From: Desulfobacteraceae bacterium | GTDB taxonomy: Bacteria > Desulfobacterota > Desulfobacteria > Desulfobacterales > Desulfobacteraceae | Assembly (NCBI GenBank): GCA_024226935.1 | Contig: JAAELK010000397.1 | Span: 1-46,593, forward strand | Reading direction: 5' to 3' | DNA length: 46,593 nt | Shown here: positions 1 through 8,664 of the stretch, one piece after another | Layout of the letters: every line of letters begins with the position of its first letter | How positions within the stretch are numbered: position 1 is the first letter of the stretch | Notes under the pieces: generated by a model | Databases searched by the model: none | What the model was told of the DNA's origin: nothing | The model's input: only the letters and a program-made list of their open reading frames with translations | Program-made: the position numbers and the translations under genes

Positions 1-78
1 ATCCACTGTTAGCATCCTCCTCTCCTCTGACAATCGATTTTCCCTCTTGAAATTCGTATTATCAGAAGTCTATTACAG

Positions 79-969
79 GTGGGTCAATTTTGGGTTATAA
101 TTTCTTGCTTTAATGGGTCAATTTTAGGTTATCAAAACTATGAGGGCTATCCTTCAATAAAATCATTAAAGGAATGCTATAGATTGTTAGATACGCAAAA
201 TATTCTTCATCCAAATTTATTAATGACTGATGAATCATCTAATGTGTGTCCATATGGGTTCTTAATTCAATCCTGGACTCCAGGTATAGATGCATTTGAG
301 CATAACAATGAGAATCTTGAGCCAATTAATTGGTTGGAAGATATCTATGAATTAGTAAAAAAAGCACATCAAATAAAATTACCATACTGGGGATCTCTCG
401 CTAATGGATTAAGATTCAATTCGTTTCAAGATTACTATAGCAATATTTTAGATGTTGTTTCTTCTTCCTTTGGTAAAATACTCAATGACAATTATTCATT
501 ATTAAATTTTGAAGAACTTGGTATTGTAAAAAAAGGTTCATTCAAAACTATTGTTTCTCAAATAATTGATACTGCAGATTCTATAAAATCAAACTTTGAC
601 TCTGTGTTAGTTCATGGAGACTCAATTCCTACAAATTCAATATATAATATGGAACAAAAATCATTAATAGATTGGGATGAAAGCAGAGCTATTTGGTGGG
701 TTTATGACATTGCACGTTTATCTTTTTATATAGATCCAAATAAAACGATACCAATGTTTTTGTCCTATTATAATTCTGATGCGAGTACTAATGATATATA
801 TTCAGCTATCAAATTAGAACATTCAAGGCAGTTACTTAGACAAATATTTTTAATAGGCTTTAGACCAATTTCCAAAAATGAAGCTTCCAATCAATGTAAT
901 AAATTATTGAATGCAATAAAGGATAGATTAGACCCTTCTAGTGAAATTATTCCATTTGATAAAATATAA
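79..969 (+). CDS. Aminoglycoside-phosphotransferase-like kinase, N-terminally truncated
   Basis: The protein (296 aa from a GTG) has the C-lobe signature of APH/choline-kinase-type small-molecule phosphotransferases. The catalytic HGDSIPTN loop (His179, Asp181, Asn186) is followed by the metal-binding IDWDE (Asp198, Asp200). The hinge-like segment around residues 60-69 (FLIQSWTPG) also fits the family. The N-lobe that should hold the nucleotide-binding Lys is essentially absent. The first 12 or so codons fall in a region with a 19-bp direct repeat (80-98 and 114-132, one mismatch) offset by 34 bp, which shifts the frame. Excising one copy would restore a family-like start (TGGSILGY) in another frame, but a stop at 48-50 still lies upstream. 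The gene is much more AT-rich than its neighbours, which suggests acquisition by transfer. The substrate is unknown, and the copy is probably inactive or a relic. Confidence 0.55.
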   Translation: MGQFWVIISCFNGSILGYQNYEGYPSIKSLKECYRLLDTQNILHPNLLMTDESSNVCPYGFLIQSWTPGIDAFEHNNENLEPINWLEDIYELVKKAHQIKLPYWGSLANGLRFNSFQDYYSNILDVVSSSFGKILNDNYSLLNFEELGIVKKGSFKTIVSQIIDTADSIKSNFDSVLVHGDSIPTNSIYNMEQKSLIDWDESRAIWWVYDIARLSFYIDPNKTIPMFLSYYNSDASTNDIYSAIKLEHSRQLLRQIFLIGFRPISKNEASNQCNKLLNAIKDRLDPSSEIIPFDKI

Positions 970-982
970 TTGAGTGAAAATT

Positions 983-1075
983 ATGCCAAATGGCAATAAT
1001 GAAATTATCAACTATTTAGATTGTGCAATTAACAGATTAGGCCTTGAACTCAATAAAAAACAAATAACACCCTAA
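983..1075 (+). CDS. Possible 30-aa peptide
   Basis: A short ATG-to-TAA frame starts 13 bp after the phosphotransferase-like gene. It has no clear ribosome binding site and no recognisable family. It may be a remnant of the same AT-rich insertion. The rest of 1076-1227 is very AT-rich upstream DNA of the next gene, with no distinct feature seen. Confidence 0.15.
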   Translation: MPNGNNEIINYLDCAINRLGLELNKKQITP

Positions 1076-1227
1076 ATTGAGAATTTTCATAAAAAATACA
1101 AATAAATTGCAAATAAATAATATTAAATTCATTTTTTTTTAATTTTAACATTGTATAGAAAATAAAAATTTTATGTGTTATGCGTCCGTGAAATAAATAT
1201 TTTATATTAACCTATCCGGAGCCGATT

Positions 1228-2556
1228 ATGAATGAATTAATCATACCAAGCCAGACCACAGACACTTCAAAACAAGCCTTACACACCAAAGCCGACATGA
1301 CCGCCAACCAATGGAAAGAAGCCATAAAATTTGACAGCGTCGATATCGGTTGGATAGTGATGAGTATCGGCATGGCAATTGGAGCCGGAATCGTTTTTCT
1401 GCCGGTACAGGTCGGCGTCATGGGATTATGGGTATTCCTGCTTTCTTCCATCATAGGTTATCCTGCCATGTACCTATTTCAAAAACTTTTCATCAACACC
1501 CTTGCGGAATCAAAAAACTGTACCGATTATCCAGGTGTAATCACAGGCTATCTCGGTAAAAACTGGGGGATTGCTCTAGGTATATTATATTTTATCATGC
1601 TGGTAATCTGGGTACTGGTATACTCACTTGCCATCACAAATGACAGCGCCTCTTACCTGCATTCATTCGGTGTGACGACAACACATTTAAATCACAATGT
1701 TTTCTATGGGTTATTTCTAATCTCTATACTTGCCTTTATCGGTTCAAAGGGAGAAAAGATTTTATTTAAACTATCCGGTTTTATGGCGGTCACCGTGCTG
1801 GCATTGGTTGCCCTCATGGGTATCTTGCTGATGTCACGCTGGAATCTAAATAATATTCCAGAGATGGGCAGCTTTACATCCATGCTCAAAAACGCCATAA
1901 TCACCCTGCCTTTTACCTTAACCTCAATTTTGTTCATTCAATCTTTAAGCCCAATGGTAATCTCATACCGTTCCCACGAAAAGTCCATTGAGGTAGCTCG
2001 CTATAAAGCCTCCAGAGCCATGAGAATAGCCTTCACAATCCTATTTGTGATAGTGTTCTTTTTTGCCGTATCTTTTACCTTTGCCATCACCCAAGAACAA
2101 GCAGCAGAAGCAATTCATAAAAACGTCTCTTCCCTGGCGATTATTGCACACTATTTCCCCGGCAGCTGGGCAACCATCACAGGTGTTGTAATTAATATTT
2201 TTGCAATCGTAACATCTTTTTTCGGTGTATTTCTTGCGTTCCAGGAAGCTTGTCGTGGGCTCTTGATGAATGTTTTACTACGAAGAATGGATGAATCACA
2301 AATCAATAAAGACCTAGTTAATAAGTTAGTCTCTGTTTTTATCATCCTATTTGCCTGGGCGGCAATCTCATTAAATGTCCCGATCTTATCGTTCACATCC
2401 ATTTGCAGTCCCGTCTTCGGCATGGTTGGCTGTTTAATCCCAGCTTACCTGGTTTACAAAGTACCACACCTTAACAAGTACAAAGGATTTTCAACCAACC
2501 TGATTATCATCACCGGAATTTTGCTTTGTATTTCACCTCTACTGGCATTTTTATAA
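1228..2556 (+). CDS. HAAAP-family amino acid:proton symporter (SdaC/TdcC-like)
   Basis: This 442-aa integral membrane protein resembles the hydroxy/aromatic amino acid permease family (serine/threonine transporters SdaC, TdcC, DlsT). After a polar N-terminus of about 38 residues, the first helix carries SIGMAIGAGIVFLPVQVG, the usual family opening with the unwound-helix glycines. About ten further hydrophobic segments follow, ending in CISPLLAFL. The conserved SYRSHEKS cytoplasmic stretch after helix 6 is also family-like. Length is normal. It is monocistronic: the gene is preceded by AT-rich DNA and followed by a repeat element, then by convergent genes. Import of serine or a related hydroxy amino acid in symport with protons is the family expectation; the exact substrate cannot be read from the sequence. 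Confidence 0.85.
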   Translation: MNELIIPSQTTDTSKQALHTKADMTANQWKEAIKFDSVDIGWIVMSIGMAIGAGIVFLPVQVGVMGLWVFLLSSIIGYPAMYLFQKLFINTLAESKNCTDYPGVITGYLGKNWGIALGILYFIMLVIWVLVYSLAITNDSASYLHSFGVTTTHLNHNVFYGLFLISILAFIGSKGEKILFKLSGFMAVTVLALVALMGILLMSRWNLNNIPEMGSFTSMLKNAIITLPFTLTSILFIQSLSPMVISYRSHEKSIEVARYKASRAMRIAFTILFVIVFFFAVSFTFAITQEQAAEAIHKNVSSLAIIAHYFPGSWATITGVVINIFAIVTSFFGVFLAFQEACRGLLMNVLLRRMDESQINKDLVNKLVSVFIILFAWAAISLNVPILSFTSICSPVFGMVGCLIPAYLVYKVPHLNKYKGFSTNLIIITGILLCISPLLAFL

Positions 2557-2659
2557 ACCGCCACGGGCGGACCATGGATTTTACCCTTTGGTCTTGCCCA
2601 CAACAAAATATGAAAGAATCCGGTAAGTTGATTGGTTCTTTCATATAAAAAAAACATAG
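2556..2659. repeat. Interspersed ~100-bp structured repeat, copy 1
   Basis: This segment matches 37436-37536 at roughly 80% identity in the same orientation. It contains a GC hairpin (CCGCC ACG GGCGG), a conserved core CTTGCCCACAACAAAA, and a second hairpin with arms ATATGAAAGAA and TTCTTTCATAT around a conserved loop part (TAAGTTG.TTGG). Here it sits between two convergent genes, immediately after the permease stop codon. Read on the minus strand, the second hairpin is followed by TTTTGTT, so it could also help terminate the SDR/YkgJ operon. Confidence 0.7.
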
Positions 2660-2672
2660 TAAAGATAATAGA

Positions 2673-3491
2673 TCAGACAATGCCCCTGGGCATGGGAGGC
2701 ACCTCTTCTCCGGCCAATACAAACCCGCCATCCAGGCGAAGGAGACTTCCTGTCATATAAGGGGCATCTCTGATCATGAAAAGACAGGCCCTGACCACAT
2801 CATCTATGGTCCCAGTACGTTTCATAAGTGTATGATCAATAAGAGATTTTTTTTCTTCGGCGGTCAACACCTCTTTCCACCCACGGGTCCCCTGGGCATG
2901 ACGGGTTTCAAAAATGCCAAGCATGAGTTCATTAACTCGGATATTGGGAGCTCCCATGCGGGCCCAGGTTTCGGTTAAAGAAGAGATACCCCGGTTGGCC
3001 AGGGCATACCCGTCATTGAAGATGAGAGCTGCGGGCCCTGTTCTTCCCACCATACCGGCAATGGAAGACAAATTGATCACGATCGCATCTTTAGAACCCT
3101 TCAACAACGGGAAAACCGCATCAAAAACCCAGCGTTTGGCCTTAAGGGTGGTTTCCATCTCAAGGTCCCACTGCTCTTCAACATATTTACCGTGGACCGT
3201 GGGCCACCCACCCCGCTCAATATTATTGATGAGAATATCCAGGCGGCCGTATTTATCCCGGATGAAAGCCGCAATTTTTTCTATATCCTGGAGATTACAC
3301 AGATCTACTGTAAGGATATGGTGATCCGCCCGGCAGGAAGCAAAGTCCTTTTCCATCAAATCAAAGTCATCTTCCCAATCATGTCGGGTCAATACCAGAC
3401 GAGCACCCCTGGCAGCCAAACAAAGCCCTATACCCTTGCCTATTCCCTTGACAGCCCCCAAAACCAAAGCCACCTTACCCCGGATCTCCAT
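2673..3491 (-). CDS. SDR-family protein with altered catalytic motif
   Basis: The 272-aa protein has the Rossmann fold of short-chain dehydrogenases/reductases. The nucleotide-binding turn is LGAVKGIGKGIG (residues 11-22), the NNIE stretch (89-92) matches the family NNAG, and Ser142/Ser143 occupy the catalytic serine position. The expected YxxxK reads YALAN (Tyr162, Asn166), so the catalytic lysine is replaced by asparagine. The C-terminus (LRLDGGFVLAG) is typical of the classical SDR fold. It may be a non-canonical oxidoreductase or a binding protein without redox activity. It is the second gene of a minus-strand pair, starting 3 bp after the YkgJ-type gene, so the two are probably co-transcribed. 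Substrate unknown. Confidence 0.8.
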   Translation of the reverse strand: MEIRGKVALVLGAVKGIGKGIGLCLAARGARLVLTRHDWEDDFDLMEKDFASCRADHHILTVDLCNLQDIEKIAAFIRDKYGRLDILINNIERGGWPTVHGKYVEEQWDLEMETTLKAKRWVFDAVFPLLKGSKDAIVINLSSIAGMVGRTGPAALIFNDGYALANRGISSLTETWARMGAPNIRVNELMLGIFETRHAQGTRGWKEVLTAEEKKSLIDHTLMKRTGTIDDVVRACLFMIRDAPYMTGSLLRLDGGFVLAGEEVPPMPRGIV

Positions 3492-3494
3492 TGC

Positions 3495-4238
3495 CTATTC
3501 CTTCGTATTAAATTCGATGCCGAAAAGCATGTTTTTCACCCATGCAATGCCAAAATCCATAAGAGCTTCATCATCCGTTTTTATAATCTCAAAAAAGGAT
3601 TTTGGTAAACTAAAGTCTGCCAAAAGATCATGGCCAAAAATCCGGGTCTTAAATTCATCTTGGTCATACAGGGCCAGATAGAATTGATCAGACTGGGCAC
3701 CTTCAAGTTTTCCGGGCAAAATCCGGTTTTTCAAACTGATCAACTCCATGAGCTTGTCATTGTGAAGGTTGTGAAGGATCACATCCTGGCCTTCAACCCA
3801 CTGCCGGACAGTCCGGGGGGTTGCTTTTCCAAACCCCTTGCAATGGGGCTCTTCAATTAAAGCAAAATATTCATTGATCTCCCCTGTTTCCCGGCCCCTG
3901 GCAATGGCCCGGGCCAAGGGGTAGAGTCGACAAGATCCAGGACGATCTTCGTATACGCAACACCCCTTTGCTGTAACAAAGGGACACTCATGTCCTGTGC
4001 CGGGGTTTGGTTTGAAAGTCACAATGGGCAGACCCGATTCCGGCCCATAATGAAGTGAGGTATATTGTTTGAGGAAAACCTGGGAAGAGATCCCAAGATT
4101 TCTTTTCAGACGCAAAATATCATAGGGCGTCAATGCCTGGTTCAGATCCCGGCAGCATTCATTAAAGCAGGAATTTTCTGAACAACACTCAAAGGTCATG
4201 GGATCTTTTTCATGAACAGGGATCATCTCTTCGATCAT
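3495..4238 (-). CDS. YkgJ-family cysteine-cluster protein
   Basis: This 247-aa protein carries the CxxC-rich pattern of the YkgJ/Fe-S-oxidoreductase-like family. Early cysteines are CCSENSCFNECC (residues 18-29), followed by CPFVTAKGCCVYEDRPGSCRLYP in the middle. The family is thought to bind a metal (zinc or an iron-sulfur cluster), but its reaction is not established. The start has a good ribosome binding site (AAGGA about 8 bp upstream); an internal Met at residue 6 is possible. A candidate -10 box (TATAAT on the minus strand, 4263-4268) lies upstream, but no convincing -35 was seen. It is the first gene of the minus-strand pair with the SDR. Confidence 0.75.
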   Translation of the reverse strand: MIEEMIPVHEKDPMTFECCSENSCFNECCRDLNQALTPYDILRLKRNLGISSQVFLKQYTSLHYGPESGLPIVTFKPNPGTGHECPFVTAKGCCVYEDRPGSCRLYPLARAIARGRETGEINEYFALIEEPHCKGFGKATPRTVRQWVEGQDVILHNLHNDKLMELISLKNRILPGKLEGAQSDQFYLALYDQDEFKTRIFGHDLLADFSLPKSFFEIIKTDDEALMDFGIAWVKNMLFGIEFNTKE

Positions 4239-4439
4239 TTTATATCCTTATCTATCTTCTCTATTATAAATTTAAAATTACTTAAACTATCAGGATTTAT
4301 TTTATTTTTCCAGCCCCTTTTTGATCTGGATATATCACTATATATGGTATCATCCATTGGCAAAATTGAGTATATAATGTAATGAATTCCAGGAGGCTAA
4401 ACAATTGAAAATTCGGGCAAATCTTTTTTTCAAATTTTC

Positions 4440-4469
4440 TTGACAATAGCTACAACAGGGTGCTATTGC
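4440..4469 (+). promoter_or_regulatory. Putative apr promoter with overlapping inverted repeat
   Basis: TTGACA (4440-4445) and TATTGC (4464-4469) are separated by 18 bp, about 190 bp before aprB. An inverted repeat CAATAGC-N11-GCTATTG (4444-4450 and 4462-4468) lies between and over the two boxes, as an operator would. A perfect AGGAGG (4391-4396) upstream precedes a TTG-started 12-codon frame whose TGA overlaps the -35; this may be coincidence. The 4239-4659 intergenic region otherwise holds only AT-rich leader sequence. The aprB ribosome binding site is GGAGG 9 bp before its ATG. Confidence 0.45.
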
Positions 4470-4659
4470 CTTAACATTTATGCGAAGCTTACATCCAGCG
4501 CACAGGTTATAATTTGACATGGAATAAGCTTCACTGATCCAAGAAATAGCTACGGATTACCAGGCTGAACCGTTAATGTTTTGGCCTATGTTGTTAATAA
4601 AAATAGTAGCACAACGGTATTGTGCGATTTGATTAACTTAAATTATGGAGGTATTTTAA

Positions 4660-5097
4660 ATGCCATCTTTTGTAATTGCAGAAAAATGTGACGGCTGCAA
4701 GGGTGGGGACAAAACAGCGTGTATGTACATCTGTCCCAATGACCTGATGGTTCTTGATCCCAACGAAATGAAAGCATACAACCAGGAACCAGATCAGTGC
4801 TGGGAATGCTATTCATGTGTAAAAATTTGTCCTTCCCAAGCCATTGAGGTCAGAGGATACTCTGATTTCGTACCCATGGGAGCTTCTGTTGTGCCCATGA
4901 TGGGTACCGAGGACATTATGTGGACCTGTAAGTTCAGAAACGGAACGATCAAACGCTTTAAATTCCCAATTAGAACTACTCCAGAAGGTGAAGCCAATGC
5001 CTATGAAGATGTAAAAGGCAAAGACCTTAACTCTGGTCTTCTTTGCACACAGGAAATAGACAATTATGTACTTGTAGCTCCCACTGAGCTTGCATAA
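4660..5097 (+). CDS. aprB: Adenylylsulfate reductase, beta subunit
   Basis: AprB (145 aa) is the iron-sulfur electron-transfer subunit of cytoplasmic APS reductase, which reduces adenosine 5'-phosphosulfate to sulfite and AMP. Two [4Fe-4S] binding sets are visible: CDGCKGGDKTACMYICP near the N-terminus (Cys10 onward) and CWECYSCVKICPSQA (about residues 47-61). The first set has the insertion between its cysteines that is characteristic of AprB. The C-terminal tail, which wraps around AprA in known structures, is present (residues 90-145). The order aprB-aprA, 45 bp apart, is standard for sulfate reducers. The product passes electrons to the AprA flavin, probably from the Qmo complex encoded just downstream. 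Confidence 0.97.
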   Translation: MPSFVIAEKCDGCKGGDKTACMYICPNDLMVLDPNEMKAYNQEPDQCWECYSCVKICPSQAIEVRGYSDFVPMGASVVPMMGTEDIMWTCKFRNGTIKRFKFPIRTTPEGEANAYEDVKGKDLNSGLLCTQEIDNYVLVAPTELA

Positions 5098-5142
5098 TTT
5101 CTATTAATTTTGATATTTCATATATAATTTTGGAGGTATATA

Positions 5143-7104
5143 ATGGCATTACCTAACAAACCTATTGGAGAGCTCAAAGCTGTAAGAGACCCAGAGGTTG
5201 ATAAAAGAGACGTTGATGTTCTAATCATTGGTGGCGGTATGGCTGCCTGCGGAACGGCATTTGAGATTAAAAAATGGGCGTCGGACGACACAAAAATTCT
5301 TCTTTGTGACAAAGCTTCCCTTGAGCGGTCTGGTGCAGTAGCCCAAGGTCTTTCCGCAATCAATACCTATATTGGCGACAATAAACCTGAAGATTATGTC
5401 CGCATGGTCAGAAATGACCTTATGGGTATTGTCCGTGAAGACCTTATCTTTGACCTGGGTCGCCACGTTGATGATTCCGTACATCTTTTCGAAGAATGGG
5501 GACTTCCCATTTGGAAAAAAACCGATGACGGAAAAAACCTTGACGGAAAAAAAGGCATGAAATCCGGCACGCTTAAAGGCGGCGCCACTCCGGTTCGTAC
5601 TGGTAAATGGCAGATCATGATCAACGGCGAATCTTACAAAAGAATCGTTGCTGAAGCCGGTAAAAAAGCCCTTGGCGAAGATAACATCATCGAAAGATGC
5701 TTCATCGTAGAAATCCTCAACGATAAAGATGATCCTTCAAGAGTTGCCGGTGCTGTTGGTTTCTCCCTGAGAGAAAACAAAGTATATATAATCAACGCAA
5801 AAGTTATCATGTGTGCCTGTGGTGGTGCTGTTAACGTTTACCAGCCCCGTTCCGTTGGTGAGGGAAAAGGCCGGGCCTGGTATCCCGTATGGAATGCAGG
5901 TTCCACTTACACAATGGCTCTTCGCGCAGGTGCTGAACTTTCCATGATGGAAAACCGTTTCACCCCTGCTCGTTTTAAAGATGGTTACGGCCCTGTTGGC
6001 GCCTGGTTCCTTCTTTTCAAAGCCCAGACCGTTAATGGTCTTGGTGAGAACTATGCTGCTTCTGATGCTACAAAAGCAGAACTTGAAAAATATGCTCCTT
6101 ATGGAACTGCTGCTGTTACTCCTACTTGCCTGAGAAACCATCTCATGATGAAAGAGTACAAAGAAGGCCGTGGTCCAATCATCATGAAAACTTCCGATGC
6201 CTTGAAAAAACTTGGCGAGACCATGAGCAAAAAAGAACTCAAACATCTTGAGTCTGAAGCTTGGGAAGATTTCCTTGACATGTCCGTTGGTCAGGCCGGT
6301 CTCTGGTGCGCAACTAATACAATGCCTGAGATTAAAGATTCCGAAATTATGCCCACCGAGCCCTACCTCTTGGGTTCCCATTCAGGTTGCTGCGGTATCT
6401 GGTGTTCAGGTCCTGAAGAAGATTGGGTCCCGGACAGCTACAAATGGGGTTACAACAGAATGACTACTGCCAGAGGGCTCTTTACTGCTGGTGATGGTGT
6501 TGGTTGTTCCGGTCATAAGTTTTCTTCCGGATCCCATGCTGAAGGTCGTATTCTTGCCAAATCCATGCTGCAGTATCTTGCTGCTGAAGGCGACAAGGTT
6601 ACTGGTTTCAAAGAAACTGACACAGAACTGGTTGACTTTGTTTATGCACCCGTCAGAACTTACCTGGATCACTGTGCCTATTCAACAGATGAGACCGTTA
6701 ACCCCAACTATTGCAAACCTGCTGGTATGGCAATGCGTCTGATGAAGATGACCAATGAGTATGGTGGCGGTACTGCTACATACTACATGACCAATGGCAA
6801 ATCTCTGGAAGTCCTCATGGACCTGTTTGAAATGTTCCGTGAAGATCTAGAAAAAATTGCCGCCGGTGACCTGCATGAACTCTTGAGAGCCTGGGAAATT
6901 AACCATCGCCTCTACACAGTTCAGGCACATACCCGTCACATCCAGTTCCGTGAAGAATCAAGATACCCCGGATTCTACTACAGAGGGGACTTCATGGGTC
7001 AGGATGATGAAAATTGGTTCTGCTTTGTTAACTCAACTTATAACAAAGTGACCAATGAGTGGACCATGAAAAAAGAACCTTATCACAAAATCATTTCTGA
7101 CTAG
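5143..7104 (+). CDS. aprA: Adenylylsulfate reductase, alpha subunit
   Basis: AprA (653 aa, normal length) is the FAD-containing catalytic subunit of APS reductase, related to fumarate reductase and succinate dehydrogenase flavoproteins. The dinucleotide-binding motif VLIIGGGMAACG starts near residue 27. AprA-specific stretches are easy to read: RSGAVAQGLSAINTYIG (about 66-82), MENRFTPARFKDGYGPVGAW, and the C-terminal HTRHIQFREESRYPGFYYRGD. The ribosome binding site is GGAGG 9 bp before the ATG. The stop codon is TAG, relevant to the amber question in ureC. A strong terminator follows, so aprBA can be expressed separately from qmo. Confidence 0.98.
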   Translation: MALPNKPIGELKAVRDPEVDKRDVDVLIIGGGMAACGTAFEIKKWASDDTKILLCDKASLERSGAVAQGLSAINTYIGDNKPEDYVRMVRNDLMGIVREDLIFDLGRHVDDSVHLFEEWGLPIWKKTDDGKNLDGKKGMKSGTLKGGATPVRTGKWQIMINGESYKRIVAEAGKKALGEDNIIERCFIVEILNDKDDPSRVAGAVGFSLRENKVYIINAKVIMCACGGAVNVYQPRSVGEGKGRAWYPVWNAGSTYTMALRAGAELSMMENRFTPARFKDGYGPVGAWFLLFKAQTVNGLGENYAASDATKAELEKYAPYGTAAVTPTCLRNHLMMKEYKEGRGPIIMKTSDALKKLGETMSKKELKHLESEAWEDFLDMSVGQAGLWCATNTMPEIKDSEIMPTEPYLLGSHSGCCGIWCSGPEEDWVPDSYKWGYNRMTTARGLFTAGDGVGCSGHKFSSGSHAEGRILAKSMLQYLAAEGDKVTGFKETDTELVDFVYAPVRTYLDHCAYSTDETVNPNYCKPAGMAMRLMKMTNEYGGGTATYYMTNGKSLEVLMDLFEMFREDLEKIAAGDLHELLRAWEINHRLYTVQAHTRHIQFREESRYPGFYYRGDFMGQDDENWFCFVNSTYNKVTNEWTMKKEPYHKIISD

Positions 7105-7143
7105 TACAGAAATTGAGTTTTGAGGTAATAGTTTGATACGCAA

Positions 7144-7181
7144 CCTCCAGGTGCTGATTTTCCAGTGCCTGGGGGTTTTTT
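7144..7181 (+). terminator. Rho-independent terminator after aprA
   Basis: The stem CCAGGTGCTG / CAGTGCCTGG (7147-7156 and 7163-7172, two G-U pairs) extends by three base pairs and is followed by six T. A small second hairpin with AGGCC/GGCCT arms lies at 7190-7207. Between here and qmoA (7182-7383) no gene was seen. Confidence 0.8.
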
Positions 7182-7383
7182 AAAATTATAGGCCTTTTTT
7201 CGGCCTTCTTCTCCTTTTTTGTGAGAGTATAAGCCAAGGCTGCGTCAACCCAAGCTTGTAGACTTACAAAATAGGAGAGAGGGTGCCGAAAAAAAATCTC
7301 CAGGACTCAAAGAACATTGGGATTTTGGCATATAACACTAACGCAAAAACACTAGAAATAACGCAATTGCACGGAGGGACAGC

Positions 7384-8658
7384 ATGACAACAGAAAATTT
7401 TGCCCCGGTAAGTGGAAGCATCATGGTGGTTGGTGGTGGAATCAGCGGCCTTACAACTGCTCTGGAAGCTGCCGAAGTGGGGTACGAGGTCTTCCTTGTG
7501 GAAAAGGAAGCTTCCCTTGGCGGAAGAGTATCCCAGCTCAAACACTACTTCCCCAAACTTTGCCCGCCCACATGCGGACTTGAAATCAATTATAAACGAC
7601 TCAAGGATAACAAAAATATCAAGGTCCTTACCATGTCTGAAGTTACCAGCGTGGAAGGCAACCCCGGTGATTATACTGTAACACTCAAGACCTCCCCCAG
7701 ATACGTCAATGAAAACTGCACAGCCTGTGGCGAATGTGCCATGGTCTGTGAAACTGAAATTTCCAATGATTTCAACTTTGGCATGGATCGAAAAAAAGCC
7801 GCCTATCTTCCCCATAATATGGCATTCCCCCAAAGATATGTCATGGATCCTGCCATGGGTACCGATGACCGGGACAAAGTTAAAGAAGTCTGCAAATATA
7901 ATGCTGTTGACTTTGAAATGGAAGAAAAAAACATCAATCTTAAAGTAGGTGCCGTTGTATGGAACACGGGATGGCAGCCCTACGATGCCACCAAAATTGA
8001 AAATCTTGGATTTGGCAGATATCAGAACATTGTAACCAATATGATGCTGGAAAGAATGGCATCTCTTAATGGGCCCACCACCGGGAAAATAATCCGCCCT
8101 TCCGATGGCAAGGCTCCTGAAACCATAGCTTTTGCGCAATGTGCAGGTTCAAGGGATGAAAACCATCTTACCTATTGCTCTTATATCTGCTGTATGGCTT
8201 CCTTGAAACATGCCACCTATCTGAGAACCCAATATCCCGAAGCCAAAATTTACATCTATTATATAGACCTTAGAACACCGGGTAGAAAATATGAAAACTT
8301 CTATGCCAAACTTAAAGAAGATAAAAATATTTTCTTTGTAAAAGGAAAAGTGGCAGAGGTTAGTGAAGAGCCCGGAAACGGCAACATCAACCTGGTTGCC
8401 GAAGATACCATCACAGGTGAAAAAGTCAGACAAACCGTGGAAATGCTGGTTCTGGCCACCGGGATGCAGCCAACAGCAGCCATTGACAAACCCAATGCAG
8501 ATCTTCAATACAACGCAGAAGGCTTTATTGTAAATGATTTTTCAAAAGGCGGTATGTTTGCAGCAGGTTGTGCCAATAAACCTGCCGATGTCGTAACATC
8601 TAACCAGAATGCCACAGGCATGGCACTTAAAGCCATTCAGACCCTTGTAAGGAGGTAA
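7384..8658 (+). CDS. qmoA: Quinone-interacting membrane-bound oxidoreductase, subunit A
   Basis: QmoA (424 aa) is a cytoplasmic FAD protein related to heterodisulfide reductase HdrA. It belongs to the complex that links the menaquinol pool to APS reductase. The FAD motif MVVGGGISGLTTALEAAE begins near residue 14, followed by EKEASLGGRV. A Cys-rich site, CTACGECAMVC (about residues 111-121), fits an iron-sulfur cluster, and CSYICCMASLKHA (about 266-278) matches the HdrA-type cysteines. The ribosome binding site GGAGGG lies 6 bp before the ATG. The gene ends in AGGAGGTAA, so its stop overlaps the ribosome binding site of qmoB: tight operon coupling. Confidence 0.95.
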   Translation: MTTENFAPVSGSIMVVGGGISGLTTALEAAEVGYEVFLVEKEASLGGRVSQLKHYFPKLCPPTCGLEINYKRLKDNKNIKVLTMSEVTSVEGNPGDYTVTLKTSPRYVNENCTACGECAMVCETEISNDFNFGMDRKKAAYLPHNMAFPQRYVMDPAMGTDDRDKVKEVCKYNAVDFEMEEKNINLKVGAVVWNTGWQPYDATKIENLGFGRYQNIVTNMMLERMASLNGPTTGKIIRPSDGKAPETIAFAQCAGSRDENHLTYCSYICCMASLKHATYLRTQYPEAKIYIYYIDLRTPGRKYENFYAKLKEDKNIFFVKGKVAEVSEEPGNGNINLVAEDTITGEKVRQTVEMLVLATGMQPTAAIDKPNADLQYNAEGFIVNDFSKGGMFAAGCANKPADVVTSNQNATGMALKAIQTLVRR

Positions 8659-8664
8659 GCAACC

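Noticed and set aside
7190-7207. Second small hairpin after the apr terminator as a riboswitch for qmoA
   Set aside because: It is short and terminator-like, with no conserved aptamer features.
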